63,241 nucleotides of DNA from Paraburkholderia sp. CNPSo 3274 (GCF_024206475.1 NZ_JAMBPR010000051.1:1-63241), one strand, 5' to 3'; counted from the stretch's first letter, positions 54,339-61,973 are shown. The notes: generated by a model from the sequence alone, not told the origin. Program-made: numbers and translations.

Positions 54339-55036
54339 CGGCTGCTCCACACCTGACGGGTTTCCTTGGCGGGACGCCGGCGGCGCGTCAGGCGCACATA
54401 GTCGAGCACCACCCAGATGGCGAACAACGGCGCCCCGATCGAAGCCGCGATAATGAACGGCGATACGACGCCCGTCAGCGTGACAAGGGGTAGCAGATAC
54501 AGCACGTCCTCAGTCTCGAAGCCGCCGGCGAACGCCTGCTGGGTGCCCGCCTTGCCGGCCATTTCCTCGATACGCATGCGCAGAAAAAAAATCACGGCGA
54601 CCGCGACGCCCGCGACGCCGCCGAGCACGGCAGGCGGCACACGCCATCCGGCGCCGGAGTGGGCAGCCACGACGCCGAGGCCGTAGCTCATGCCAAAGAA
54701 CAGCAGGACGGTGACGAGAGCGTCCGCCGCGAGATCGTAAAAATGCCCGATTCGGCTGGTTTTGCCGCTGATACGCGCCAGCTCGCCGTCGGTATGGTCA
54801 ACAAAATTCGACAATACGATCAGAAACGCGCCGATATTGACGTACAGAAAGTCTCCGCGCGCCAGATAAAAACCGGCGGCAACACCAATCAGGAGTCGCA
54901 CCGTGGTCAGATGATTCGGGGTAACGCGCGTGGGTATAAGCGGAGTGACGAGCCAACGCGCCGCGCGAGCGTCCCACGTGCGCGGGTGCGGCACCGTCCG
55001 TGGAGCCGTTTTTACAGGTTTGTTTTTTTCGGTCAT
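54335..55036 (-). CDS. CDP-alcohol phosphatidyltransferase family protein
   Basis: A 233-residue membrane enzyme. The catalytic D-G-x2-A-R-x8-G-x3-D-x3-D motif is complete (Asp83, Gly84, Ala87, Arg88, Gly97, Asp101, Asp105). Several hydrophobic helices follow. Such enzymes move a phosphorylated alcohol between CDP and a lipid or polyol at the inner membrane. It is the first gene of the four-gene operon; its promoter region contains TATATT near the ATG. Confidence 0.9.
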   Translation of the reverse strand: MTEKNKPVKTAPRTVPHPRTWDARAARWLVTPLIPTRVTPNHLTTVRLLIGVAAGFYLARGDFLYVNIGAFLIVLSNFVDHTDGELARISGKTSRIGHFYDLAADALVTVLLFFGMSYGLGVVAAHSGAGWRVPPAVLGGVAGVAVAVIFFLRMRIEEMAGKAGTQQAFAGGFETEDVLYLLPLVTLTGVVSPFIIAASIGAPLFAIWVVLDYVRLTRRRRPAKETRQVWSSR

Positions 55037-55254
55037 AACCGCGAAATATATACGCCTTCCAGAAAACTTGCAGGTGTCCCGACGTTCGCACTACTTCAGC
55101 TTGTGGTTTTGTAAGGCAAAGCGCCAGATCGGCTCCCGCAGCGCCGCAAGCGAAATCGCCCGAACACGCGTAGAGTGCAACCCTTCGCGCCAGCCCGGGC
55201 GTTGTGCGCCCACCGCATTCCGGCCTGGGCGTACGCACTTTCGCCACTCATTTA

Positions 55255-55689
55255 ATGAAACGCTTTACCTTTGTCGCCCTTTTTCTCGCTTTCCTGACGC
55301 TTCTCACCGGCAATGCCCCCGCCGCCGTCATCGACGATTCGCTGACCTGCAGCGAGTCCGCGCACGACTTCATTTCGGGGCTGATCACGCAAAACCTGAT
55401 CGATCCGAAGCCCATGAAGGTCGAAAGCAATTCGATCAACGCGTTCTGGCCCGCGCGTGGCCAGCACATGACCGCCTATGGCTTCAGCGTGTTCGCCGTA
55501 GTGGGTTTCCAGAAGGACGATCCGCTTTTCAAGACCGGCGACGGCAAGCCCATCGCCCCTTCCGCCTACGGGGCCGTCGTGGTCGGCACTCAGGCCAAAG
55601 TGCAGGCGGCGCTCACGGCGGCGGGCAATAACGCCATCGTCCACCATGCCGGACCGCTATTGACTGCGATCTTCTGCAAGCAGGAGTAA
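55255..55689 (+). CDS. Secreted hypothetical protein, 144 aa
   Basis: A 144-residue exported protein with a signal peptide MKRFTFVALFLAFLTLLTGN (cleavage near APA-A). The mature part has two cysteines (LTCSESAHDF, TAIFCKQE) that could form a disulfide. The ATG at 55255 follows an ATTTA stretch. It is divergent from the lipid operon, with 218 bp between starts. I do not recognise a family. Confidence 0.72.
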   Translation: MKRFTFVALFLAFLTLLTGNAPAAVIDDSLTCSESAHDFISGLITQNLIDPKPMKVESNSINAFWPARGQHMTAYGFSVFAVVGFQKDDPLFKTGDGKPIAPSAYGAVVVGTQAKVQAALTAAGNNAIVHHAGPLLTAIFCKQE

Positions 55690-55707
55690 GTGGGCAGGCT
55701 CTGATAT

Positions 55708-56229
55708 TTACTCGATACGCCCGAAGCCGCCTTCGGCCCAGGCCTCGGCACGCGCTTTCGTGAGCTTGAAGTTCGGCCCGACGCGCGCTTGAGCGAGTTG
55801 CTCGCCAAACGCGTCGATCGCGCTGACGAGCGCGTAGGGCTCGTACTCGTCGGGAACGATGTCGAGCATCACGTCCACATCGCCCTCGGCGGTCTGCACG
55901 CTCACGCGCTTGTGCAGCAGCGCGCGCAATTGCTGCTCGTGCCGGCGCAGCACCTCTGAAGCGGTCTTCACGAGCGTGTTGAACGCCGACGTATCGAGCG
56001 GCTTGGGATTCTTCTTGTCACGGCCCATGGTCCACGGGCCGACTAGCGCAGGCTCCGGCTCGCCGTCCTTGATCATTTCGACGGCCCAGCCGTCGTCGTC
56101 CTCATTCTTGATCACGCGCGCGGTCCAGCCGTCCTTGCGCCACAGGCGCGCTTCCTGGATCACCTCCGCAACGGCTGCGGGGTCATCGGCGGGGAAATCG
56201 GGATCGGTTGCGGGTGAGGAATCGGTCAT
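55708..56229 (-). CDS. Conserved hypothetical protein, 173 aa
   Basis: A 173-residue acidic, soluble protein starting MTDSSPATDPDFPADDPAAV. Recognisable segments are LWRKDGWTARVIKNEDDDGW, GPWTMGRDKKNPKPLD and VPDEYEPYALVSAIDAFGEQ. The frame upstream is spurious; the ATG at 56229 was chosen because the coding character starts there. I do not recognise a function. It is convergent with the secreted protein, with 18 bp between stops. Confidence 0.72.
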   Translation of the reverse strand: MTDSSPATDPDFPADDPAAVAEVIQEARLWRKDGWTARVIKNEDDDGWAVEMIKDGEPEPALVGPWTMGRDKKNPKPLDTSAFNTLVKTASEVLRRHEQQLRALLHKRVSVQTAEGDVDVMLDIVPDEYEPYALVSAIDAFGEQLAQARVGPNFKLTKARAEAWAEGGFGRIE

Positions 56230-56451
56230 GACGGGGTATTCATCGGGTTCTGCGCGGGACTTGCCCGTCGCGGGGCAAGGGCTAGATTCTACCCGGAACG
56301 CGTCGCGCGCCGGGCGCCACGTCTTTCTAGCCTGCCGGTTTGGATTATCCCGCCACACCAAACCGGAATATCTGTCAGCGACTTTAATCATTGCGTTTTC
56401 CGCAACGCACCATTCCGTCGAGCGCATTAATTTAAAATGCTTTCCTGCAGG

Positions 56452-56479
56452 CAAAAAAAACGCGGCCCGAGAGCCGCGT
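56452..56479 (-). terminator. Minus-strand intrinsic terminator (second of two)
   Basis: The plus strand shows eight A (56453-56460) followed by ACGCGGC-CCGAGA-GCCGCGT, i.e. a hairpin with T8 for minus-strand transcripts. It lies upstream of the gene at 56229, with no known minus-strand gene to its right. Confidence 0.7.
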
Positions 56480-56490
56480 AAAAACAGATG

Positions 56491-56510
56491 AAAAAAGACC
56501 ACCCTTGGTC
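56491..56510 (-). terminator. Minus-strand intrinsic terminator (first of two)
   Basis: AAAAAA then GACCA-CCCT-TGGTC on the plus strand give a 5-bp hairpin with T6 on the minus strand. Together with the next one, it would end a minus-strand transcript starting within 56511-56850. The region 56230-56902 has no convincing gene otherwise. Confidence 0.55.
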
Positions 56511-56902
56511 GAGGGCTGAAGAGATTGTAGCGCCGCACTGACCATGTGTTCAGTCCATGATCTGGAACAGTACCTTTCATCAAACGACAAGAATCACACT
56601 TGAAAAAACGTTGAATTCTCGCTAAGCCAGCCCCCGCGCGGCTTTGCCGCATCGTCGCGGATGCACAACAGATTATCCATATGGATCATTTTGTCGCACC
56701 AGATAATCAAATAAAAAATCTCTTTATATGCACGCACTTACGATGATTAATGCGGATTACAAAATGAGATGAACGCATTATTGCGTCGATCCGTGTAAAT
56801 ACACTGAATCCCAGGCCTACACTTCGTTGCGAATCAGCCGGGCACGAAATCGATTTTCAGATATTCGGCCTGAGATTCCCCAAGTTCTGACCGGAGAAAA
56901 AC

Positions 56903-58066
56903 ATGAAAAAAGCACTCATTGCTGCAGGCGTCCTCAGTGCATTTGCCATGAGCGCCCATGCGCAAAGCAGCGTCACCCTTTACGGCTCGCTCGACGCCGG
57001 CATCGTCTACGCGAACAACGCCGGCGGCCACAGCCTGTGGGCTCAGGGCAGCGGCGCGCTCTCGAACAACTACTTCGGCTTTCGCGGCGCCGAAGACCTG
57101 GGCGGCGGCCTGAAGGCGATCTTCACCCTCGAGAGCGGCTTCAATCTCAACAACGGCGGCTACAAGAACGGCGAAAGCGGCTTCAACCGCCAGGCCTACG
57201 TCGGCCTGAAGAGCGATAAGTTCGGCACGCTAACGCTCGGCCGGCAGTATGACTCGATGGTCGACTATCTCTCGCCACTCTCGGAAGCCGGCGCGGGATT
57301 CGGCAACAATCTCGCGGGCCACCCGTTCGACAACGACAACCTCGCCCAAAGCTATTCGATCAAGAACTCGGTCAAGTACGCCAGCGCGAACTACGCGGGC
57401 TTGCAGTTCGGCGGCCTGTACGGCTTCAGCAACGACGCGAACGGCTTCGCGAATGGCCGCGCATGGAGCGTGGGCGCGTCGTACGGCAACGGACCGCTGA
57501 ACTTCGCAGCCGCCTACTCGCAACAGAACAACTCCGGCGGTCTGGGCGCCGCGAACAGCGCGGCTTCGGCCGACCAGAACATCTCTGCACGGCTGCAGCG
57601 CTCGTTCGGCGCGGGCGTGAACTACACCTACGGCCCGGCACAGGTTGGCTTCGTGTGGACGCACTCGCAGATCGACGGCATGCAGAGTCTCTCGAGTGGC
57701 GGCAGCGCGCCGCTGCCTGGCCTCTCGGGCCTGAACCTGCACGTCGACAACTATGAGATCAACGGCGCTTACCATCTGACGCCAGCCCTCGCGTTCGTCG
57801 GCTCTTACACGTTCACCGACGGCACGGTCACGGGCAACGGCAGCAACAACAGCCCGAAGTGGCACACCGTGGTGCTCGGCACCGACTACTCGTTGAGCAA
57901 GCGCACCGACGTCTATCTCGCTGGCGTCTACCAGCACGCTTCGGGCTCGCTCGGCTATAACGCCGACGGCTCGGGCGTCGCAAACGTCGCTGCGATCAAT
58001 ACGCTCTCGCCTTCTTCAACGAACAACCAGGTGGCCGCGACAGTCGGTCTGCGTCACCGCTTCTGA
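56903..58066 (+). CDS. Burkholderia-type trimeric porin (OmpC-like)
   Basis: A 387-residue general porin. A signal peptide MKKALIAAGVLSAFAMSAHA is followed by QSSVTLYGSLDAGI. Later blocks NNYFGFRGAEDLGGGLKAIF, GFNRQAYVGLKSDKFGTLTL and the final VAATVGLRHRF (terminal Phe) fit a 16-stranded porin. The ATG at 56903 has a GGAG site. It is a single gene with a strong terminator. Confidence 0.95.
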   Translation: MKKALIAAGVLSAFAMSAHAQSSVTLYGSLDAGIVYANNAGGHSLWAQGSGALSNNYFGFRGAEDLGGGLKAIFTLESGFNLNNGGYKNGESGFNRQAYVGLKSDKFGTLTLGRQYDSMVDYLSPLSEAGAGFGNNLAGHPFDNDNLAQSYSIKNSVKYASANYAGLQFGGLYGFSNDANGFANGRAWSVGASYGNGPLNFAAAYSQQNNSGGLGAANSAASADQNISARLQRSFGAGVNYTYGPAQVGFVWTHSQIDGMQSLSSGGSAPLPGLSGLNLHVDNYEINGAYHLTPALAFVGSYTFTDGTVTGNGSNNSPKWHTVVLGTDYSLSKRTDVYLAGVYQHASGSLGYNADGSGVANVAAINTLSPSSTNNQVAATVGLRHRF

Positions 58067-58120
58067 TCGCTCGGGGTTGGGCAAACCCGGCGCGACCCGC
58101 CACGTTGCCCTTCCAATGCG

Positions 58121-58156
58121 AAACGCACATGCGCCACAAGCGCATGTGCGTTTTTT
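58121..58156 (+). terminator. Rho-independent terminator of the porin gene
   Basis: A 14-bp perfect stem (58121-58134 with 58140-58153) with loop CACAA runs into a T-run (58151-58156). Confidence 0.93.
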
Positions 58157-58194
58157 CTTGTTAGCGGTTGCATCTTTTTACGTCTGCGTGGGCC

Positions 58195-58234
58195 TTGATC
58201 CACATCAGGGTGCGTATACTCATTGGCATAATCC
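58195..58234 (+). promoter_or_regulatory. Candidate FNR/Anr box and promoter
   Basis: TTGAT-CCAC-ATCAG (58195-58208) matches the FNR consensus TTGAT-N4-ATCAA at 9 of 10 positions. A CATAAT (58227-58232) lies where a class II FNR promoter would put its -10, about 30 nt before the lipoprotein ATG. Confidence 0.5.
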
Positions 58235-58260
58235 GCTGCTTCGATACTGTCACGCCGCCT

Positions 58261-58617
58261 ATGAAAACGCTCACGCAACGACTCCTCGCCGCGACTCCGC
58301 TCGCGCTCATCGCCGCTTGCGGATCGACACCGCCGTCCGGCACCGCTTCAAATGGCGAACCGATGATCTACGCTTCGTCGGCGCGTTCGGCGTCGTCGGT
58401 CGCGAGTTGCCTCGAAGACCGCCTGCCGAGCGTGCACACATCGCGAGACGGCAATACGACCGAGCTGAGCGTGGGCTCGCGCTCGGACGCGTCGTACTTC
58501 GTTACGCTCACGCCGAACGGCCACGGCTCGGTCATTCGCGTCACGCACGGCGCTTCCGCGTCGAACGATCCGCCTGAAGAAGAACTGCGCTTCGACGTGG
58601 CGCGCTGCACGACCTGA
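58261..58617 (+). CDS. Small lipoprotein, 118 aa
   Basis: A 118-residue protein with a lipoprotein signal peptide; the lipobox I17-A18-A19-Cys20 lies in LALIAACGST. The mature domain has VASCLEDRLPSVHT, LSVGSRSDASYFVTLTPNGH and a C-terminal cysteine (DVARCTT). The ATG at 58261 was chosen because it starts the lipoprotein signal. The upstream FNR-like box suggests oxygen-responsive expression. Function unknown. Confidence 0.75.
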   Translation: MKTLTQRLLAATPLALIAACGSTPPSGTASNGEPMIYASSARSASSVASCLEDRLPSVHTSRDGNTTELSVGSRSDASYFVTLTPNGHGSVIRVTHGASASNDPPEEELRFDVARCTT

Positions 58618-58864
58618 CGCGCGAACGGCTGGCGCGGGCACCGCACGCGCCACACGATGTACAGCATGCCGCCCGCATGTCACCCCTGTCATAACGGCGG
58701 CACATCTGCGAAGATTGCAGAAACTTATAAGAATCAATCACTTAACCAAGCGACTTTGTAGCAAATGTGCAGTCCAATTGTAGCAGCGTTACAGCCTGCT
58801 CGTGGCGACAATTGCGGACGTTGCGACTGTTGCGGCGAGGGTCTAACAAAGCGCAATTTGGTAG

Positions 58865-58894
58865 TTGACAGCGCAACCGAGCCAACCTTAGAAT
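58865..58894 (+). promoter_or_regulatory. Strong sigma70-type promoter of the candidate RNA
   Basis: A perfect TTGACA (58865-58870) and TAGAAT (58889-58894, 5 of 6 to consensus) are spaced by 18 bp. Transcription would start near 58901. Confidence 0.7.
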
Positions 58895-59220
58895 GCGTGC
58901 GCTGTGACTGTTCCGAGTGCCGGGAACGCAAAATAAGGCAAAGTAACAGGCAGGAGGTAGGTGCAAAGCGAGCACTCTAAAAACGTTGCTTAAAAAAGCG
59001 CTACCAAGACGTCCCGAGGGAAGATGGGCCAAGGGAAAACGAGGTAGCAGCGCTGGACGAGTACGGAAGCCCCAACCGGAAAGGACCACGGTCTGTAGAG
59101 GAAGCCTCCCCGAAACAGACGACGCGCCCTAGTGAGTATCGCAAGTGTCGAAAGACCCCGAACCCGCTAGGCAAAACAAATCAGCAGTAACGCAGCACGC
59201 AGGACCGTCTAGCCCATGAC

Positions 59221-59432
59221 GTTAAATTGTGGCCGGGTGCCCGATGCCCGAGAGTGCGTTAGTACGAATCGGAAGATTACGAGTTACCGACGAAAACAGT
59301 ACACAGGCTAGCAAGCTAAACCACAAGAGCTAGTATCACTGTTAAAGCACGTAGCAAGCCGAACCACTGGCGCTAAAGTGTGGTTGGATTCCCGGTGTTC
59401 ATCAATGCGTCGCATCGAACCGGAAGATTACT
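59221..59432 (+). repeat. Two tandem RNA-structure repeats, period 151
   Basis: Positions 59221-59281 align without gaps to 59372-59432, 41 of 61 identical. Both can form a base stem: CCGAT (59241-59245) with ATCGG (59268-59272), and CCGGT (59392-59396) with ACCGG (59419-59423). The A-U pair of copy one is a G-C pair in copy two. Confidence 0.65.
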
Positions 59433-59481
59433 AGTTCGTGTGGTCCCAAGGTTAATAACTCTCGGGACGAACCTATACATC

Positions 59482-59513
59482 AAGGGTGGCCCGGAAACGG
59501 AGCCGCCCTTTTT
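59482..59513 (+). terminator. Rho-independent terminator of the candidate RNA
   Basis: A 9-bp stem (59482-59490 with 59502-59510, one G-U pair) encloses an inner CCG-GAAA-CGG hairpin and is followed by T5. It lies 6 bp before the stop of the convergent ribbon-helix-helix gene. Confidence 0.85.
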
Positions 59514-59518
59514 GCTTT

Positions 59519-59812
59519 CTAGTCCCGGTTCTCGGGCTTGTCTGCTTCCTCTTCGTTCTCTAGCTGGGCGCGTTCAATAGCGTCAATCTCAGCCGGGGTG
59601 TACGTGCGTTGGAATTCTCCGCGAGCCTTGGCTACCTCCGTTAAGAGGTTCCCGTGCAATTGCACGTAGGTTTCCAGCGACTGCCGGATAACATCTGAGG
59701 TAGTCCGCTTGGTTACGAATTGCAGCGTTTCTAGTTGATCTAGCAGGCGCACCGGGACACGTACATGCAGCATGCGCGTGTCCTCGCCCTTCGGGCGTCC
59801 TCGTGTTGCCAT
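59519..59812 (-). CDS. Ribbon-helix-helix (CopG/Arc-type) regulator
   Basis: A 97-residue DNA-binding protein starting MATRGRPKGEDTRMLHVRVP. The strand HVRVPVRLL and following helices (LDQLETLQFVTKRTTSDVIR, QSLETYVQLHG) are a ribbon-helix-helix fold, and the C-terminus is acidic (QLENEEEADKPENRD). The ATG at 59812 has a CGGAG site. An inverted repeat lies about 100 bp upstream. Regulators of this type control plasmid, phage or island functions. Codon use differs from the chromosomal genes to the left. Confidence 0.82.
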   Translation of the reverse strand: MATRGRPKGEDTRMLHVRVPVRLLDQLETLQFVTKRTTSDVIRQSLETYVQLHGNLLTEVAKARGEFQRTYTPAEIDAIERAQLENEEEADKPENRD

Positions 59813-59913
59813 TTTCTGATACTCCGATCTCAATAATTCTCTGCATTCTAGCAGCGGGTCCAGCATGGCTTGACGAGCATTAGCTATTAGACTCGCAAAT
59901 CCGATAGTCACAA

Positions 59914-59933
59914 TTGTATTTGTTGAGATACAA
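59914..59933. promoter_or_regulatory. Candidate operator in a divergent promoter region
   Basis: TTGTAT-N8-ATACAA is a perfect 6-bp-arm inverted repeat. It overlaps a TACAAT -10-like box for the ribbon-helix-helix gene on the minus strand and a TTGTTG (59920-59925) 16 bp before TATAGT (59942-59947) on the plus strand. The regulator may thus repress both directions. Confidence 0.55.
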
Positions 59934-59953
59934 ATCGCACTTATAGTTCGTCT

Positions 59954-60275
59954 GTCGGGGCGATGGTCGGTATCTGGTCTGTGAGTCGTCACAGAATGCG
60001 GAAGCCGAGCAAACCGGCAGCTAGTTACGAGTTAGGGACCGACTACCGCGAGGTAGCCAAATCCCAGACCTAACCGGAAACTGGCCGGGGCGTAAAGCGT
60101 TAGTCCTGAGGCGTCAAAGGGAAACAGACCGGCGACAAATCAGGATGCGCAGTCTCGTAAGGGTATCAGCGGGTAACGAGCCGTTGAGCAAACTGAGGTT
60201 TGTTAAGCGCATTCTGTGAGTGTGTTTAAGCAACCAAATACGGAGTTGTCTACATTTTCTTATTTTGGAGTACTT
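59954..60275 (+). ncRNA. Candidate structured leader of the capsid operon
   Basis: About 320 nt without a gene precede the ATG at 60276. Nested stems are visible: GTTAGG (60031-60036) with CCTAAC (60069-60074) around CTACC-GCGA-GGTAG (60043-60056), a GNRA tetraloop hairpin. It shares motifs with the candidate RNA upstream (TTACGAGTTA, ACCGGAAA). It may be a 5' leader or a second small RNA; no terminator with a T-run is seen before 60276. Confidence 0.45.
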
Positions 60276-60494
60276 ATGACTAACACGAAAACACGCGGGA
60301 CATTTGCCCGCAAAGGAGCGGACCCGGACATTAGCCGCGTTATTTCATGCCGTGTACGACCGGAGACATTGAAAGCGTTACGGATGCTAGCGGCACAGGA
60401 GGACTTAACTGTTTGCGCGATGCTGACGCGAGAGGCGGAACGACTGGCCGCGACGTGGGAAGGGCAGTTCTTCGCAAGACAAGGTAACCAATAA
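60276..60494 (+). CDS. Small protein, 72 aa, probable DNA-binding
   Basis: A 72-residue basic protein starting MTNTKTRGTFARKGADPDIS. The segment ISCRVRPETLKALRMLAAQE, TVCAMLTREAERLAATWE has the strand-helix-helix pattern of a ribbon-helix-helix domain. The ATG at 60276 has a GGAG site (TTTGGAGTACTT). It is the first gene of the small operon ending at 62942. It could be a second regulator or a partition-type protein. Confidence 0.68.
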   Translation: MTNTKTRGTFARKGADPDISRVISCRVRPETLKALRMLAAQEDLTVCAMLTREAERLAATWEGQFFARQGNQ

Positions 60495-60519
60495 GCACGA
60501 GAGACCAAAAGGAGCAGGA

Positions 60520-60753
60520 ATGTTCGATCTATTCGTTAGCTTCACAGAAGCGGCACCGCAGTTAGGTAAGCAGGTTATCTCGCTTCTCAATCACACCGGC
60601 TTCGAAGTCTATAACGTTAAGCGACGTAACACGCGAGACGGCGTAACATTTAGCACAATCGTTCGCCATGCGGGCGACCACACCGCAGCGCTGGCCGCAG
60701 TACAAGGCGCACTTCCCTACGCACGTATCAACGCGCAACCCTTTACTGTCTGA
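60520..60753 (+). CDS. Small hypothetical protein, 77 aa
   Basis: A 77-residue protein starting MFDLFVSFTEAAPQLGKQVI, with an AAAGGAG ribosome site and 25 bp from the previous gene. It has no recognised domain. A beta-alpha pattern (FEVYNVKRRNTRDGVTFSTI) is visible. Its neighbours suggest a phage-like role, but this cannot be named. Confidence 0.65.
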   Translation: MFDLFVSFTEAAPQLGKQVISLLNHTGFEVYNVKRRNTRDGVTFSTIVRHAGDHTAALAAVQGALPYARINAQPFTV

Positions 60754-60784
60754 GCACTGAGCATGCTGTGCTGTACCTGGTATG

Positions 60785-60817
60785 GTCCGAGCCGATTTAA
60801 TTCGGACTACTTTTCTT
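60785..60817 (+). terminator. Weak terminator or attenuator before the capsid-like gene
   Basis: GTCCGA (60785-60790) pairs with TCGGAC (60802-60807), and the T-rich TACTTTTCTT follows. It could reduce read-through or stabilise the capsid mRNA's 5' side. Confidence 0.4.
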
Positions 60818-60838
60818 ATCATTAAAGGATTAAACACT

Positions 60839-61963
60839 ATGCAAAACCTCAACCAATATCTTACCGCCGCTCAACAAATCCAACTCGCTATCGCTGAAAC
60901 CCGAACGGATGACGTATGGCTCGCTGAGTCGTTGCCTGAAGTCGCGCTCCTTCGCGCTGGTATGCGCCGCGCTAAATCTGCGAATGACGTGTACGAGCTT
61001 TCCTCGCGTATCGCTACGGGTGCGGGCACCGCGTGGAAAAAATCGCTTACGCCTAGTGAAACTATTGAGCTTGCCGGACTCGTACGCAAGGGTCTGCAAA
61101 TGACGGATAGCGAACTTACCCGGGCCGAAGCCATTAAGGCCGCTGCGGAGGGGCGCGCTATCACTAAGGCCGCTGTATCCGCTGCAACTACGGCTAACAC
61201 TCCCGCGCTTTATTACTCTTCGCAGCAATCGGGAGTTACGCCGCTCGTGCCGGTTGTTACCCGCTCGCTTATTAGCATGCTTTCCGCGCTGGGTGCCCTT
61301 CCCCTTCCGCCTAACGTCCGCGCCCTTGTGCAGCCTAACTTGCTTCAAGCGGCGGAAATTACAGAGGGTGTTCCGTATCCGGCTGCTGCCCCGAGCACTG
61401 ACGTTAGGCTGCAGAGCAATCGCAAGTTCGGCTTTATCGCAGGCTTTAATAACGAGCTTGTGAACCTTGGTACTGACGCCATCGTTGGCTTCGTACAGAG
61501 CACGCTTGAGCAAGGCGCTAACAATGCGACAGACGCGGCTATGGTTGAAAGTATTACGAGCGCGGCAGGCGCAGCAGAGTCGACGGTTAATGCTGCTATC
61601 CGCGCGTTTGCTGGCGATATCCGCACAGCCGCATGGATCGGTAACCCCGAAACGTTGGCCACGCTTCGTAGCGCGCAGGAAACTAACGTAGGCCCGCAAG
61701 GCGGTACGTATTACCAACTGCCCGCCCTCCCTGTGCTCGCCATGCCTAACGGCTCGCTTGCTCTCATTGATGTTAAGCGCGTAGCCGTGTTTGACGGCCC
61801 GCAATTTATCGAGCGCACCAACGAAGCCGACGTTGCGTTTGATACTTCGCCCACTTCGGCCACGCAAGTACAACACCTGTTCCAACAGAATATGTCTGCG
61901 TTGAAGATTACGAAGTACGCGGATTACTCGCTGCTCGTGAATCCGGTTATGGTCGCGGTCTAA
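60839..61963 (+). CDS. HK97-fold-like phage major capsid protein (putative)
   Basis: A 374-residue protein starting MQNLNQYLTAAQQIQLAIAE with an AAAGGA site. The N-terminal about 120 residues are helical and resemble a scaffolding/delta region. The C-terminal part has the layout of HK97-type capsids: a VKGFVQS-like helix (DAIVGFVQSTLEQGANNATD), AAWIGNPETLATLRSAQ, LPALPVLAMPNGSLALIDVK, and a final strand region ALKITKYADYSLLVNPVMVA. The fold call is from pattern only. No terminase, portal or protease gene is visible in the 4 kb around it. An encapsulin-like shell is an alternative. Confidence 0.55.
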   Translation: MQNLNQYLTAAQQIQLAIAETRTDDVWLAESLPEVALLRAGMRRAKSANDVYELSSRIATGAGTAWKKSLTPSETIELAGLVRKGLQMTDSELTRAEAIKAAAEGRAITKAAVSAATTANTPALYYSSQQSGVTPLVPVVTRSLISMLSALGALPLPPNVRALVQPNLLQAAEITEGVPYPAAAPSTDVRLQSNRKFGFIAGFNNELVNLGTDAIVGFVQSTLEQGANNATDAAMVESITSAAGAAESTVNAAIRAFAGDIRTAAWIGNPETLATLRSAQETNVGPQGGTYYQLPALPVLAMPNGSLALIDVKRVAVFDGPQFIERTNEADVAFDTSPTSATQVQHLFQQNMSALKITKYADYSLLVNPVMVAV

Positions 61964-61973
61964 AGGCAAAGCG

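Larger units (their letters stand above)
58901..59513 (+). ncRNA. Candidate ~610-nt structured RNA
   Basis: The segment lies between a near-consensus promoter and a strong intrinsic terminator, and has no reading frame with a good start or ribosome site. Stems are visible throughout: AGCGC-TACC (58997-59005) pairs with GGTA-bulge-GCGCT (59043-59054); GAGG-AAG-CCTC near 59098; GGACC-AC-GGTC near 59083. Two tandem 61-nt repeats share a stem with a compensatory change (59221-59432). GNRA-like GGAA and GAAA turns recur. I do not recognise a known class: it is not tmRNA, RNase P, 6S, SRP or a group I/II intron by visible landmarks. Confidence 0.6.

Noticed and set aside
59380..59580. A 66-codon frame crossing the terminator at 59482-59513
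   Set aside because: It runs through a strong intrinsic terminator and into the antisense of the ribbon-helix-helix gene, and it has no ribosome site.
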